Of a DNA stretch of 64,000 bases, positions 46,874 to 54,800 are shown piece by piece. Each line of letters opens with the position of its first letter. Within the stretch, counting starts at the first letter, position 1. Location: positions 946,001-1,010,000 of the forward strand of contig NZ_CP060720.1 in assembly GCF_014397115.1 (NCBI RefSeq), written 5' to 3'. The notes beneath the pieces were generated by a model. It was not told the origin of the DNA and ran no database searches. It was given only the letters and a program-made list of their open reading frames with translations. The position numbers and the translations under genes are program-made. This DNA comes from Vagococcus carniphilus. GTDB taxonomy: Bacteria > Bacillota > Bacilli > Lactobacillales > Vagococcaceae.

Positions 46874-48208
46874 TTAACTAATAAATAGTTTAACAAAGAT
46901 AATTACAAATGGTAATGATATGAATGTTCTCTCTAAGAAAATGATGATGATATCACTAAATTTATTAACTAGTTTACATGATTTTAAAAGTGTGGCAATC
47001 TCTGACATAAAGATTAATTGTAAAATACTCATCATCGCAATGATTGCTTTACTTTCAATAGAAGGTAGAGCCTCACCTAAAATAACTGGTAGGTAATTAT
47101 CAGCAAAACCAGACATAATAGCACTTGCAGTAACAGAAGCATCGGGCACTCCTGCTAAGTTTAAAATCATTTCCACAGGTAGAGAAATCCAAGAAAGGAC
47201 AGGGGTATAAATTGAGATCATTAAGGCTGCTGCTCCCCAGAAAATAATAATTGGAGTTAGCCAAAAGACGTAAAAACTCATGTTATCAATTTTACTTGTA
47301 AAATTAGTTAGAGTGACACTGTTAGCACGTTCAGAAGCATTGATGTAACTTGTTTTTAATTTACTACCACTACTATTAGATTTAATAGTAGATTCTGTTG
47401 AACCATCTACATAAGTATTAGGATAGTTTTTAACCGGAGGAATTCTAACGGTAATGAAACCAAGAATAATGCCAATTAGTGTAATACCTAAGAAAATTAA
47501 GCCAAAATTATCCATTAAACCTAAGACAGAACTAACTAAAACAACCCAGCCAATACTTGAAGTGGCAAATTGACTACCAATCACTGCTGCTTCTTTAACT
47601 GTGAAATAACCCTTTTCAAATAGGTCTTGTGTTCCAAGAATAGCAGCATTACCTGGTCCTACCCAAGCACTGATAATGTTAACTGCACAAATTTCAGAAA
47701 CTTTAAAAAGTGGTTTAACAATAAAGCCAATTAATTCACCTAAAAATTCCATCGCACCAAATTCTAAAATCAATGTTTGGAATAGAAGCATCATAGGAAC
47801 TAAGATAGAAAGCTGAGTTGCTAAATCTAACATAGCAGTTCCTGTATCTGCTGAAATAATGAATTCAGGTCCAATTTTAAATAGACAAAGAATTGAAACT
47901 AAGGCTCCAAAAAAACGATTCACAACATAAAAAGGTGATGTAACAAATAGTTTTTTACAAAGCCTTTTTGAATGTAAGAAACTGTTCTTATTGATTAAAG
48001 CATAGAGTGAAAGAACAGCACTTAAAGTAACGCATAGAACTAAAAGATATTGTATAACGGTTTTATTTGCGGCAATAAATAATTTTAAGTAATGGAAAAG
48101 AATTGTATCCATACCGTTGTCAAAGTTAAAAGGAATTAAAACTAAGACAATACCAAGAATTGTTCCAATTAAAAATTTAATAAAGCCGATTCGTTGTGAC
48201 GATTTCAT
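46874..48208 (-). CDS. YjiH-family membrane protein (nucleoside-recognition / Gate domain)
   Basis: A 444-residue polytopic protein with about nine or ten TM helices. ATG 48208 is preferred since AGGAG lies seven bases upstream. It contains the duplicated Gate-type segments (AWVGPGNAAILGTQDLFEKGYF ... in the middle and GVPDASVTASAIMSGFADNYLP near the C-terminus) seen in YjiH proteins. The transported substrate is unknown. It is co-transcribed with the upstream 2-hydroxyacid dehydrogenase gene (ten-base gap), suggesting uptake or export of an organic acid or related metabolite. Confidence 0.8.
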   Translation of the reverse strand: MKSSQRIGFIKFLIGTILGIVLVLIPFNFDNGMDTILFHYLKLFIAANKTVIQYLLVLCVTLSAVLSLYALINKNSFLHSKRLCKKLFVTSPFYVVNRFFGALVSILCLFKIGPEFIISADTGTAMLDLATQLSILVPMMLLFQTLILEFGAMEFLGELIGFIVKPLFKVSEICAVNIISAWVGPGNAAILGTQDLFEKGYFTVKEAAVIGSQFATSSIGWVVLVSSVLGLMDNFGLIFLGITLIGIILGFITVRIPPVKNYPNTYVDGSTESTIKSNSSGSKLKTSYINASERANSVTLTNFTSKIDNMSFYVFWLTPIIIFWGAAALMISIYTPVLSWISLPVEMILNLAGVPDASVTASAIMSGFADNYLPVILGEALPSIESKAIIAMMSILQLIFMSEIATLLKSCKLVNKFSDIIIIFLERTFISLPFVIIFVKLFIS

Positions 48209-48218
48209 AAACATGCTC

Positions 48219-49136
48219 CTATAACTGTATTTGATTAGCTAGCTCAACTAAACCACTATAAGAGTCGTTTAATTTTGCCAATTCTTCATTTGAATAACCT
48301 AATTCAATAGGTTTAACAGCTCCATTTTTATTAATAACATGAGGTAAACTGATATATTCTTTAGAAGTAAAAGGTTGTGAAACCGGTAAAATCGCATTTT
48401 CGTTTTGACTAATTGCTTTGACAACTCTTTCAATCGCTAAAGCAACACAGTAACAGTTAGGACCTTTCATCTCCCATACATCAAAGGCTGTATCTTTTAC
48501 TTCTTGAGCGATATCAGTAAAGTAATTGTCAGCAATATCTATATTATTTGCTGTTAAGAAATCTTTGATATTTGTCCCTTTAACCGCTGTTTGTGACCAA
48601 GCAACAACTTGAGAATCACCGTGTTCACCAACAATCATTCCATTAATATCTGTTTGAGCAACATCTAAATCACGTGCTAACAAATAGTTTAATCGAGCTG
48701 AATCAAGAGTAGTGCCAAGACCGATAACGCGACTAGGATCCCATCCAGAAATTTGTTGAGCAAAGTAGGCAAGAATATCAACTGGGTTACTAACTAGTAG
48801 TAAAATACCATTCGGACTAGCCTTTGTAATTTTTGGAACAATATCTTTTAAGATATCTGCATTTTTTTGAAGCGGAACTAAGCGAGACTCGCCAACTTTT
48901 TCAGGAACACCAATTGTGACTATTATCACATTAGAGTCTACAGTTGAATCATAGTCTCCAGAAGAAATTTTAACTTCTTGTGTTAATGACAAACCATGTA
49001 AAATATCTAAAGCCACTCCTTGAGCTCTTCTTTCATCAAGGTCGACTATTACTAACTCATCCACTAAATTTGATTTTGCTAATGAAAATGCAGTGGTTGC
49101 TCCCACTGATCCTGCACCAATAATACTAACTTTCAT
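48219..49136 (-). CDS. L-lactate dehydrogenase / L-2-hydroxyacid dehydrogenase
   Basis: 305 residues from ATG 49136 (AGGAG nine bases upstream; the earlier in-frame ATG overlaps that site). The NAD motif is VSIIGAGSVGATTAFSLA, with Asp40 region IVDLDERRAQG, the substrate loop GVPEKVGESRLVPLQKN, SNPVDILAY and the catalytic His in VGEHGDSQ. The Gln after GDS (usually Glu) and the loop VGESRLVPLQ differ from housekeeping LDH and point to the L-2-hydroxyisocaproate dehydrogenase-like branch. It lies in an operon with a YjiH-like protein, divergent from an IclR regulator with a palindromic operator at its promoter. Confidence 0.85.
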   Translation of the reverse strand: MKVSIIGAGSVGATTAFSLAKSNLVDELVIVDLDERRAQGVALDILHGLSLTQEVKISSGDYDSTVDSNVIIVTIGVPEKVGESRLVPLQKNADILKDIVPKITKASPNGILLLVSNPVDILAYFAQQISGWDPSRVIGLGTTLDSARLNYLLARDLDVAQTDINGMIVGEHGDSQVVAWSQTAVKGTNIKDFLTANNIDIADNYFTDIAQEVKDTAFDVWEMKGPNCYCVALAIERVVKAISQNENAILPVSQPFTSKEYISLPHVINKNGAVKPIELGYSNEELAKLNDSYSGLVELANQIQL

Positions 49137-49163
49137 TCTATACATCTCCTAAAATTATATTTC

Positions 49164-49212
49164 GGAACGCGTTCCACATTTATAATATATGTTATTAATA
49201 TCACAAAGTCAA
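49164..49212 (-). promoter_or_regulatory. promoter of the dehydrogenase-yjiH operon with palindromic operator
   Basis: Minus strand: TTGACT (49212-49207), a 17-base spacer and TATATT (49189-49184). Directly at the expected start lies the perfect palindrome GGAACGCGTTCC (49164-49175), which fits the GGAA...TTCC pattern bound by IclR-type repressors. The divergent IclR gene is the obvious candidate. Confidence 0.75.
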
Positions 49213-49328
49213 TGGTTAAAAATTAAAAAAACTAAAAAAGGAGGCTTTAAAATAAAAATTTCACAATTGAAAAATTATTGAAATATAGTAAAGTAGAAAT
49301 AAGAGAAAGATAGGCGGAGGAAAAATGA

Positions 49329-50084
49329 ATGGAAAAAAAAAGTCCGATTATTAAAAATGTGGTAGATACTTTTCGAATTTTAGATGTCTTAAATGAAAAA
49401 GAAAAAGCGGGAATAGCTTTTTTATCTCAACAGTTAGATATTCCTAAAACAACTATTTTTAGAATTATAAAAACTCTTGAAGAAGTCCATGTCATCAAGC
49501 AATTACCAGATAGTGATTATACATTGGACTATCGATTGAGTGCTTATGCAAAAAGTGCAGCTAAAGATAATCAATTAGTTGAGATGGCGACTCCTTTTAT
49601 GAATCAACTAAAAGATAGCTATTCAGAAACAGTTAATCTAGGAATACTTCATGAAAATCAAGTCGTGATTGTTCAAACAGTTGAAGGAGAATTTTATCAG
49701 CTACAAGCAAGTTTAGTTCCAATGAGCCCACTATATTGTTCAGGAATGGGTAAATTATTTTTAAGTGAATATAGTGAAGAGGAGTTAAAACATTATTTTG
49801 TTGATTTGAAAAAAAGAACCGTTAATACGATTGTTGATTATAACGAGTTTCTTAAAAATGTAGAAATAATTAAAGAAGAAGGCATCTCAGTGGATGATGA
49901 AGAGTACGAATATGGTCTTTCTTGTTATGCCGTTCCAATTTATGATAAAGAAGGAAAAATGATTTGTTCAATGAGTGTTTCAGGACCATCAAGTCGTTTG
50001 TATCATAAAGGAATCGATAAGTTAAAATCAGAACTAAAAGAAAAAGGAAGAGCACTTGAAGAAGCGCTTCAAAGAAACTATTAG
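49329..50084 (+). CDS. IclR-family transcriptional regulator
   Basis: A 251-residue regulator. The N-terminal winged helix (about residues 10-70) is VDTFRILDVLNEKEKAGIAF-LSQQLDIPKTTIFRIIKTLEEV, and the C-terminal effector domain has NLGILHENQVVIVQTVEG, PLYCSGMGKLFLSE and the conserved end YEYGLSCYAVPIYDKEGK ... SVSGPSSRL. It probably represses the divergent dehydrogenase-yjiH operon. GGCGGAGG lies upstream. fosX follows 17 bases downstream, so it may share the transcript. Confidence 0.92.
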   Translation: MEKKSPIIKNVVDTFRILDVLNEKEKAGIAFLSQQLDIPKTTIFRIIKTLEEVHVIKQLPDSDYTLDYRLSAYAKSAAKDNQLVEMATPFMNQLKDSYSETVNLGILHENQVVIVQTVEGEFYQLQASLVPMSPLYCSGMGKLFLSEYSEEELKHYFVDLKKRTVNTIVDYNEFLKNVEIIKEEGISVDDEEYEYGLSCYAVPIYDKEGKMICSMSVSGPSSRLYHKGIDKLKSELKEKGRALEEALQRNY

Positions 50085-50101
50085 TTAAGAGGAATAAGGT
50101 A

Positions 50102-50509
50102 ATGAATAAAAAAGTAAGTATTAGTCATCTAACTTTTATTGTTAAAGATATTGAAAAATCAGCAACTCTCTTTAAAGTTTTATTTGATGCAAAAGAAGTT
50201 TATGATAGCATTGACAAAAATTTTTCACATTCTAGAGAAAAGTTCTTATTAATCGATGACTTGTGGATTGCTTTAATGGAAGGTGAGGAATTACCATCTC
50301 AAACCTATAATCATATTGCTTTTAAAATAGAAAAAGATGAGATGGCTAATTATTTGAGGCAAATAGAAAGTTTAGGATTATCTCTTTTGTCAGATAGATC
50401 CCGAATAGCAGAAGAAGCCCAATCTATTTATTTTTATGATTATGATAACCATTTGTTTGAACTTCATACAGGGACACTTGAAGAAAGATTAAAAGGCTAT
50501 TTAAAATAG
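50102..50509 (+). CDS. fosX: FosX-type fosfomycin hydrolase
   Basis: A 135-residue VOC-fold protein closely resembling Listeria FosX, a Mn-dependent epoxide hydrolase that inactivates fosfomycin. The metal ligands are His9 (ISHLTFIVKDI), His71 (TYNHIAFKI) and Glu120 (HLFELHTG). Glu46 in SREKFLL aligns with the catalytic base Glu44 of FosX. Shared stretches include QTYNHIAF, SIYFYDYDNHLFELH and GTLEERLK. The catalytic Glu separates it from FosA/FosB thiol transferases. It is located after an IclR regulator, with no mobile element around, so it is probably intrinsic. Confidence 0.88.
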   Translation: MNKKVSISHLTFIVKDIEKSATLFKVLFDAKEVYDSIDKNFSHSREKFLLIDDLWIALMEGEELPSQTYNHIAFKIEKDEMANYLRQIESLGLSLLSDRSRIAEEAQSIYFYDYDNHLFELHTGTLEERLKGYLK

Positions 50510-50524
50510 GAGATGATTTAAAAA

Positions 50525-50567
50525 AGACTGTAGTAAAAGCTTATGCTTAATACCACAGTCTCTTTTT
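50525..50567 (+). terminator. terminator after fosX
   Basis: AGACTGT-A-GTA pairs with TAC-C-ACAGTCT, followed by CT7. The LURP-one gene ends right after it on the other strand. Confidence 0.8.
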
Positions 50568-51065
50568 TTACGGGTTTGAGGCAGAAGAGGCTGCTCGTTC
50601 TTCAGCATGAACAAAATCAATAGCAGCAACAAGTAGAACGATGAGATGCTCATATGATTGATCAAAAATATTAATTTCATATGTACTACTCATAGCTAAC
50701 CATTTTTCTGAAATGTGAGCAATTTTTTTATTGCCACGATAAATATCAAAATTCTTATCTAGCCAATCCCCATCAATTTGAATATTTTCACTTTTAATAC
50801 GATATTTTGGTTTAAAAAAGGTAAATTCTTTTTCGATTAAGATAGGAGAGTCATCGAAAACATCAACGGTAAATTTAGGTAAGAGTTTAAATAATTCTTT
50901 TGTCACAGTTCCAATTTGTTCATCATTTTGATCAACCATTGAAAAAGATTTTGGACTCTTAAAGAGGCTACCATGCACACGGTAGATGATGCTTCCATCT
51001 TCGTCTTTAATGGCAAATTTTTCGTTAAAGCTAAGCATTTTTTGCTTCATAAATAAAGTTCTCAT
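50568..51065 (-). CDS. LURP-one-related / YxjI-type protein
   Basis: A 165-residue protein with the twelve-stranded Tubby-like beta fold pattern of LURP-one/YxjI proteins: KQKMLSFNEKFAIKDEDGSIIYRVHGSLF, KELFKLLPKFTVDV, YRIKSENIQIDGDWLDKNFDIYRGNKKIAHISEKW and the C-terminal hydrophobic helix YEHLIVLLVAAIDFV. Function is unknown; a membrane-phospholipid or stress role has been suggested for the family. Start behind AAAGGAGTGG. Confidence 0.82.
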   Translation of the reverse strand: MRTLFMKQKMLSFNEKFAIKDEDGSIIYRVHGSLFKSPKSFSMVDQNDEQIGTVTKELFKLLPKFTVDVFDDSPILIEKEFTFFKPKYRIKSENIQIDGDWLDKNFDIYRGNKKIAHISEKWLAMSSTYEINIFDQSYEHLIVLLVAAIDFVHAEERAASSASNP

Positions 51066-51220
51066 TTTTTACCACTCCTTTGCTTCACTTATATTTACTT
51101 TATTATTAGTTAAAGGAGATTGCAATAAGAATCAAAAATTCTGTTACTTTCTTGTTGTAAAAGGTAAAAATATCAAAATATTGTTGTTTATTCTTTATGT
51201 TATAGGCAGTTAGTAAAAAG

Positions 51221-51395
51221 TATAATACAATGGAGTCAAATTAAATATGCATGTCTAAAATTGGGAATGAGGTGAAAATCCTCAGCAGCCCCTTTCTACT
51301 GTATACGCTGATGAAATCTCGAAAACCACTGAATAGGGAAGGTGAGAGAGTAAAATGATGCAAAGCCAGGATACCGTTTTTGACTGCTTAACAAT
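51221..51395 (+). promoter_or_regulatory. cobalamin (B12) riboswitch with upstream -10 element
   Basis: A TATAAT at 51221-51226 is followed by a leader with the conserved cobalamin-riboswitch parts: GGGAATGAGGTGAAAATCC, CAGCAGCCCC, CTACTGTATACGCTGA, CCACTGAATAGGGAAGG and the B12 box GCAAAGCCAGGATACC (ending near 51395). The terminator at 51454-51498 makes it a transcriptional switch. It points at pduU-pduV and, beyond them, antisense to pocR. Confidence 0.9.
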
Positions 51396-51453
51396 AATTG
51401 GATTGGGAAAATTGTTTGTCTTTGTTAATTTTTGGATGATTGTGTCTAAAAGT

Positions 51454-51498
51454 AACCACTACAAAAAACATTTTTTCAATGTTTTGTAGTGGTTTTTT
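51454..51498 (+). terminator. riboswitch-controlled terminator
   Basis: Perfect 13-base stem AACCACTACAAAA / TTTTGTAGTGGTT followed by T6, 59 bases after the B12 box and 133 bases before pduU. Confidence 0.92.
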
Positions 51499-51630
51499 GT
51501 TTTCCAGAGCAAGATATTCATACTTTAAAAGTGAGTCAATATGTGATATTAATCGTAGGTTTCTAACAAAATAGTGTTATTAAACTGTGATAGACTGACG
51601 GTAAATAAAGCTTTTATGGAGTGTGAAAAA

Positions 51631-51978
51631 ATGGAAGATAAAAATTTAGAGAGAACGATTCAAGAGTATGTTCCTGGTAAACAAGTTACCTTAGCCCATT
51701 TAATCCCTAATGCTGATAAAGAAGTATTTACTAAACTTGGTTTGGCAGAAGATGGGAATGCAATTGGTATTCTAACAATTACGCCAAGTGAAGCTTCTAT
51801 AATTGGAGCTGATATCGCTAAAAAATCTGGAAATGTCCAAATTGGTTTTATGGACCGTTTTAGTGGTGCTGTGGTTATAACAGGTGAAGTCTCATCGGTG
51901 GAAAGTGCTTTAAGACAAGTTAACTCTGTATTGAGTAATGTGCTGAAATTCAACGTTCCTGAAATCACAAGAACGTGA
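51631..51978 (+). CDS. pduU: microcompartment shell protein PduU
   Basis: A 115-residue circularly permuted BMC-domain protein of the PduU/EutS type. It contains the N-terminal beta-barrel strand ([20 protein letters not shown]), [40 protein letters not shown] and the terminal EITRT. ATG 51631 follows GGAGTGTG; the frame is open further upstream but unsupported. It forms hexameric shell tiles and in Salmonella docks PduV. It lies behind the cobalamin riboswitch and ten bases before pduV, away from the main pdu operon. Confidence 0.93.
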   Translation: MEDKNLERTIQEYVPGKQVTLAHLIPNADKEVFTKLGLAEDGNAIGILTITPSEASIIGADIAKKSGNVQIGFMDRFSGAVVITGEVSSVESALRQVNSVLSNVLKFNVPEITRT

Positions 51979-51988
51979 GGCTAACAAA

Positions 51989-52420
51989 ATGAAAAAAATT
52001 ATTTTAATGGGTGAAACAGGATCAGGAAAAACAACATTAACTCAATGTTTACATGACAAGGAACAGGTTTATCATAAAACACAACAAATTTATCAATTTG
52101 ATCACGTCATTGATACACCAGGTGAGTTCATGGAAAATCGCTTTTTCTATAATGCATTAGTAAGTGCAGCAGTTGATGCTGAAGTAGTTGGGTTGATTCA
52201 AAGTGTGGAACATGTACAAAATTATTTTCCACCAACTTTTTCTTCACGCTTTAATTTACCAGTTGTCGGTATTGTCACGAAGACAGAATTAGCACAGGAT
52301 AAGACAGATTTAGAACGTTCAAAAATTTTCCTAGAGCAAGCTGGAGCAAGACAAATTTTTATGATTTCAGCTAAAACAGGTGAAGGTATGGCAGAGTTGT
52401 TAACTTATTTGGAAGCATAA
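51989..52420 (+). CDS. pduV: PduV/EutP-type GTPase-like protein
   Basis: A 143-residue Ras-like P-loop protein: Walker A GETGSGKTT (Lys14), DTPGEF as the G3 motif, TKTEL as G4 (family NKxD changed) and ISAKTGEG as G5. In Salmonella PduV binds PduU on the outside of the shell and influences microcompartment positioning. It follows pduU directly and is convergent with pocR. No plus-strand terminator separates the two. Confidence 0.92.
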   Translation: MKKIILMGETGSGKTTLTQCLHDKEQVYHKTQQIYQFDHVIDTPGEFMENRFFYNALVSAAVDAEVVGLIQSVEHVQNYFPPTFSSRFNLPVVGIVTKTELAQDKTDLERSKIFLEQAGARQIFMISAKTGEGMAELLTYLEA

Positions 52421-52450
52421 AAAAATCTTGATAGTTGGCAGACTATCAAG
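52419..52450 (-). terminator. pocR terminator (minus strand)
   Basis: CTTGATAGT / ACTATCAAG stem. On the minus strand it is followed by A and seven T, while on the plus strand no T-run follows. It therefore ends pocR transcripts but is not expected to stop transcription coming from pduU-pduV. Confidence 0.8.
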
Positions 52451-52462
52451 ACAAGTAAATGC

Positions 52463-53359
52463 TTAAGCACTGTGATCTCTTCTATAATTGGCAGGAGTAG
52501 AAGAGGTCATTGAGCGGAATGTTTTAATAAAATAACTAGGTTGAGAAAAACCTAAATTTCTAGATATGGTTTCAATACTTAGACTAGATTCAACGAGTAA
52601 TTTTTTTGCTTCTTCGATTCTTCTTTGGTTAACGTAAGTAACAAAATTGATATTCATTTCTTTTTTGAAAAGTTTACTAAAATAGTACTGACTTAAATAA
52701 ACGTGGTTAGCAACTTCTTCTAGTGTAATTGGTCGACTTAGATTTTTTTGAATATAAGTTAAAGCTTTCCTGATTTCTTCATTATTGGAAACTTTTTCTT
52801 GTTGATTAGATGACTTCTTTGATTTTACATTAAATTTTATCTGATCACGAGGGTTGACATCTCTGGTATGAAATTGACTAATTTCACGTAAAATAGAAGC
52901 AGCACTTTCAACTTGTTTACTAGAAACCAGTTTGACTTTGTTTCTTGCTTGTCTAAGATTTGGAGAATTCATCCAATCGGTATTAATAGTTTGGATGCTT
53001 GTATAATTTGAATTTTCTTCGTCAGTGACTTGAACTTGACCAAATAAAAGGAAACCAGAAAGCTGATTACTTTGAACAATGGGCAAAGAAATATCGGTTA
53101 ATCCGGCGTGGCAACGATAAATAGATGGTTGCCCTGTTTTATAGGCCTCCAAGCCTCCATATAGATCACATTTTTGACAAAGGTGACGAAATTCAGGACT
53201 TGAGCGCATTAAATTACAAAAAGGTGAAAAATTATAAAGATTTGAGTTTTCAATACCTCGAATATCTACTAGAACAGAGCCAAAATCAGTTGAACATGCA
53301 AAATCCTCAATAATACCGGTTAAAAGACTAGGAGCAGCAGGGGACATGTTTTGTTTCAT
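52463..53359 (-). CDS. pocR: AraC-family activator of the pdu operon
   Basis: A 298-residue regulator with an N-terminal PocR sensory domain (about residues 15-165; Cys-containing LCQKCDLYGGLEAYKTGQPSIYRCHAGLTDI) and a C-terminal AraC helix-turn-helix pair (VANHVYLSQYYFSKLFKKEM and IETISRNLGFSQPSYFIKTF). PocR binds propanediol and activates pdu genes. AAAGGAGATAG precedes the ATG. It is divergent from pduA. Downstream and opposite to it lies the B12 riboswitch transcript, the same layout as Listeria AspocR control. Confidence 0.93.
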   Translation of the reverse strand: MKQNMSPAAPSLLTGIIEDFACSTDFGSVLVDIRGIENSNLYNFSPFCNLMRSSPEFRHLCQKCDLYGGLEAYKTGQPSIYRCHAGLTDISLPIVQSNQLSGFLLFGQVQVTDEENSNYTSIQTINTDWMNSPNLRQARNKVKLVSSKQVESAASILREISQFHTRDVNPRDQIKFNVKSKKSSNQQEKVSNNEEIRKALTYIQKNLSRPITLEEVANHVYLSQYYFSKLFKKEMNINFVTYVNQRRIEEAKKLLVESSLSIETISRNLGFSQPSYFIKTFRSMTSSTPANYRRDHSA

Positions 53360-53435
53360 TTGACTATCTCCTTTCTTACCAATCTACGATAGTTAACCTT
53401 ATATTACCAAAAAGGGTATTTATAAGAAAGTAAAT

Positions 53436-53488
53436 TTAAAACGCTACCATTATTTTGCTATAATTCAACAAAATAGTAATATTTTGTT
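53436..53488 (+). promoter_or_regulatory. pdu promoter region with CRE and inverted repeat
   Basis: A CRE-like TTAAAACGCTACCA (53436-53449) overlaps the -35 position of an extended -10 promoter, TGC-TATAAT (53459-53464). Right after it is the inverted repeat AACAAAATA-GTAA-TATTTTGTT (53467-53488), a possible PocR site or RNA hairpin. CcpA repression and PocR action are inferred. Confidence 0.55.
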
Positions 53489-53508
53489 AAACTTCTTTCA
53501 CATATTTT

Positions 53509-53542
53509 AAAACGCTTCTACTTAATGTAGAGGCGTTTTTTT
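53509..53542 (+). terminator. terminator-like hairpin in the pduA leader
   Basis: AAAACGCTTCTAC / GTAGAGGCGTTTT (one G-T pair), loop TTAAT, T7. It lies between the candidate promoter and pduA, 130 bases before the gene, in a 311-base region that otherwise shows no gene. It could attenuate the operon or protect it from upstream transcription. Confidence 0.8.
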
Positions 53543-53670
53543 GTGTGTTGAAATGACAAAAATTTAACGTTTTTAGAATAATAACTAATGTTTTACAACA
53601 ACTATTTTTTATTTTATTTGATTACAATGAACTCGAATTAGAAAACTAAAAATAATTAGGAGGTTTTTTT

Positions 53671-53946
53671 ATGCAACAAGAAGCATTAGGCATGATTGAA
53701 ACAAAAGGGTTAATAGGTGCTATTGAAGCAGCTGATGCTATGGTGAAAGCTGCAAATGTTAACTTAATAGGAACTGAAAAAATAGGTTCAGGTTTAGTAA
53801 CAGTAATGGTTCGAGGAGATGTTGGAGCAGTTAAAGCATCAGTTGATGCAGGTGTTTCGGCAGCTTCTAGTGTTGGAGAAGTCGTTTCTAATTATGTAAT
53901 ACCACGTCCTCATACTGAAGTAGAAACTCTACTTCCTAAAAAATAA
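53671..53946 (+). CDS. pduA: microcompartment shell protein PduA
   Basis: A 91-residue single-BMC-domain protein ([26 protein letters not shown] ... [23 protein letters not shown] ... VIPRPHTEV). It forms hexamers whose central pore passes propanediol. The pore loop KIGSG is intact. TTAGGAGG precedes the ATG. First gene of the main operon; nearly identical in pattern to PduJ at 60348. Confidence 0.95.
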   Translation: MQQEALGMIETKGLIGAIEAADAMVKAANVNLIGTEKIGSGLVTVMVRGDVGAVKASVDAGVSAASSVGEVVSNYVIPRPHTEVETLLPKK

Positions 53947-53968
53947 GAAGTAGGGAGGAAATATAAAT

Positions 53969-54778
53969 ATGTCGGAAAATCAAATTAATGTAGAAGATGT
54001 AATGAAACGCGTGCTTGAAAGATTTGATGAAAAAACACCAACTTCTGAAGCAAATGGAGGAAAGATAAAAATGAATGAAAAAAAATGCAACTTAACAGAA
54101 TATGTAGGTTCAAGTGAATTTGGAGATACGATTGGTTTAGTTATTGCTAATGTTGATTCTTCATTACTAGATATTATGAAGTTAGAAAAAAAATACCGCT
54201 CAATTGGTATTGTTGGAGCAAGAACTGGGGCTGGACCTCATATTATGGCAGCTGATGAGGCAGTTAAAGCCACTAATACGGAAGTTATCTCAATTGAATT
54301 GCCAAGAGATACTAAAGGTGGCGCAGGTCATGGGTCTTTAATTATTTTTGGAGGAGACGATGTATCTGATGTGAAACGAGCTGTTGAAGTGACATTAAAT
54401 GATGTTGATACACGTACCTTTGGAGATGTGTATGGAAATGAAGCAGGGCATATTGAGATGCAATATACTGCTAGAGCAAGTTTTGCTTGTAATAAAGTTT
54501 GGGGAACACCGATTGGAAAAGCTTTCGGCATTATCGTAGGAGCACCTGCAGCAATTGGTGTCGTTATGGCAGATACAGCATTGAAGTCAGCTAATGTTGA
54601 AGTAGTCGCTTATGCAACTCCTCAAAATGGTCAAAGTTTTTCAAACGAAGTAACGATGACAATTACTGGAGATTCAGGTGCGGTAAGACAGGCTGTCATC
54701 TCAGCAAGAGAAATTGGTATTAAATTATTAGGAACATTAGGCTCAGAACCTAAGAATGATCAACCATCATATATTTAG
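53969..54778 (+). CDS. pduB: trimeric shell protein PduB (with internal PduB' start)
   Basis: A 269-residue tandem-BMC (BMC-T) protein, a major shell component that opens larger pores and joins shell to core. The N-terminal extension (residues 1-34, NVEDVMKRVLERFDEKTP) resembles an encapsulation helix. Met35 at 54071 has its own strong site, GGAGG ten bases upstream, so a shorter PduB' starting MNEKKCNLTEYVG is very probably made, as in Salmonella. Two BMC domains follow, with GIVGARTGAGPHIMAADEAV and IGVVMADTALKSANV. Confidence 0.95.
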   Translation: MSENQINVEDVMKRVLERFDEKTPTSEANGGKIKMNEKKCNLTEYVGSSEFGDTIGLVIANVDSSLLDIMKLEKKYRSIGIVGARTGAGPHIMAADEAVKATNTEVISIELPRDTKGGAGHGSLIIFGGDDVSDVKRAVEVTLNDVDTRTFGDVYGNEAGHIEMQYTARASFACNKVWGTPIGKAFGIIVGAPAAIGVVMADTALKSANVEVVAYATPQNGQSFSNEVTMTITGDSGAVRQAVISAREIGIKLLGTLGSEPKNDQPSYI

Positions 54779-54800
54779 AAAATAAGGAGTGAATAGTCAG

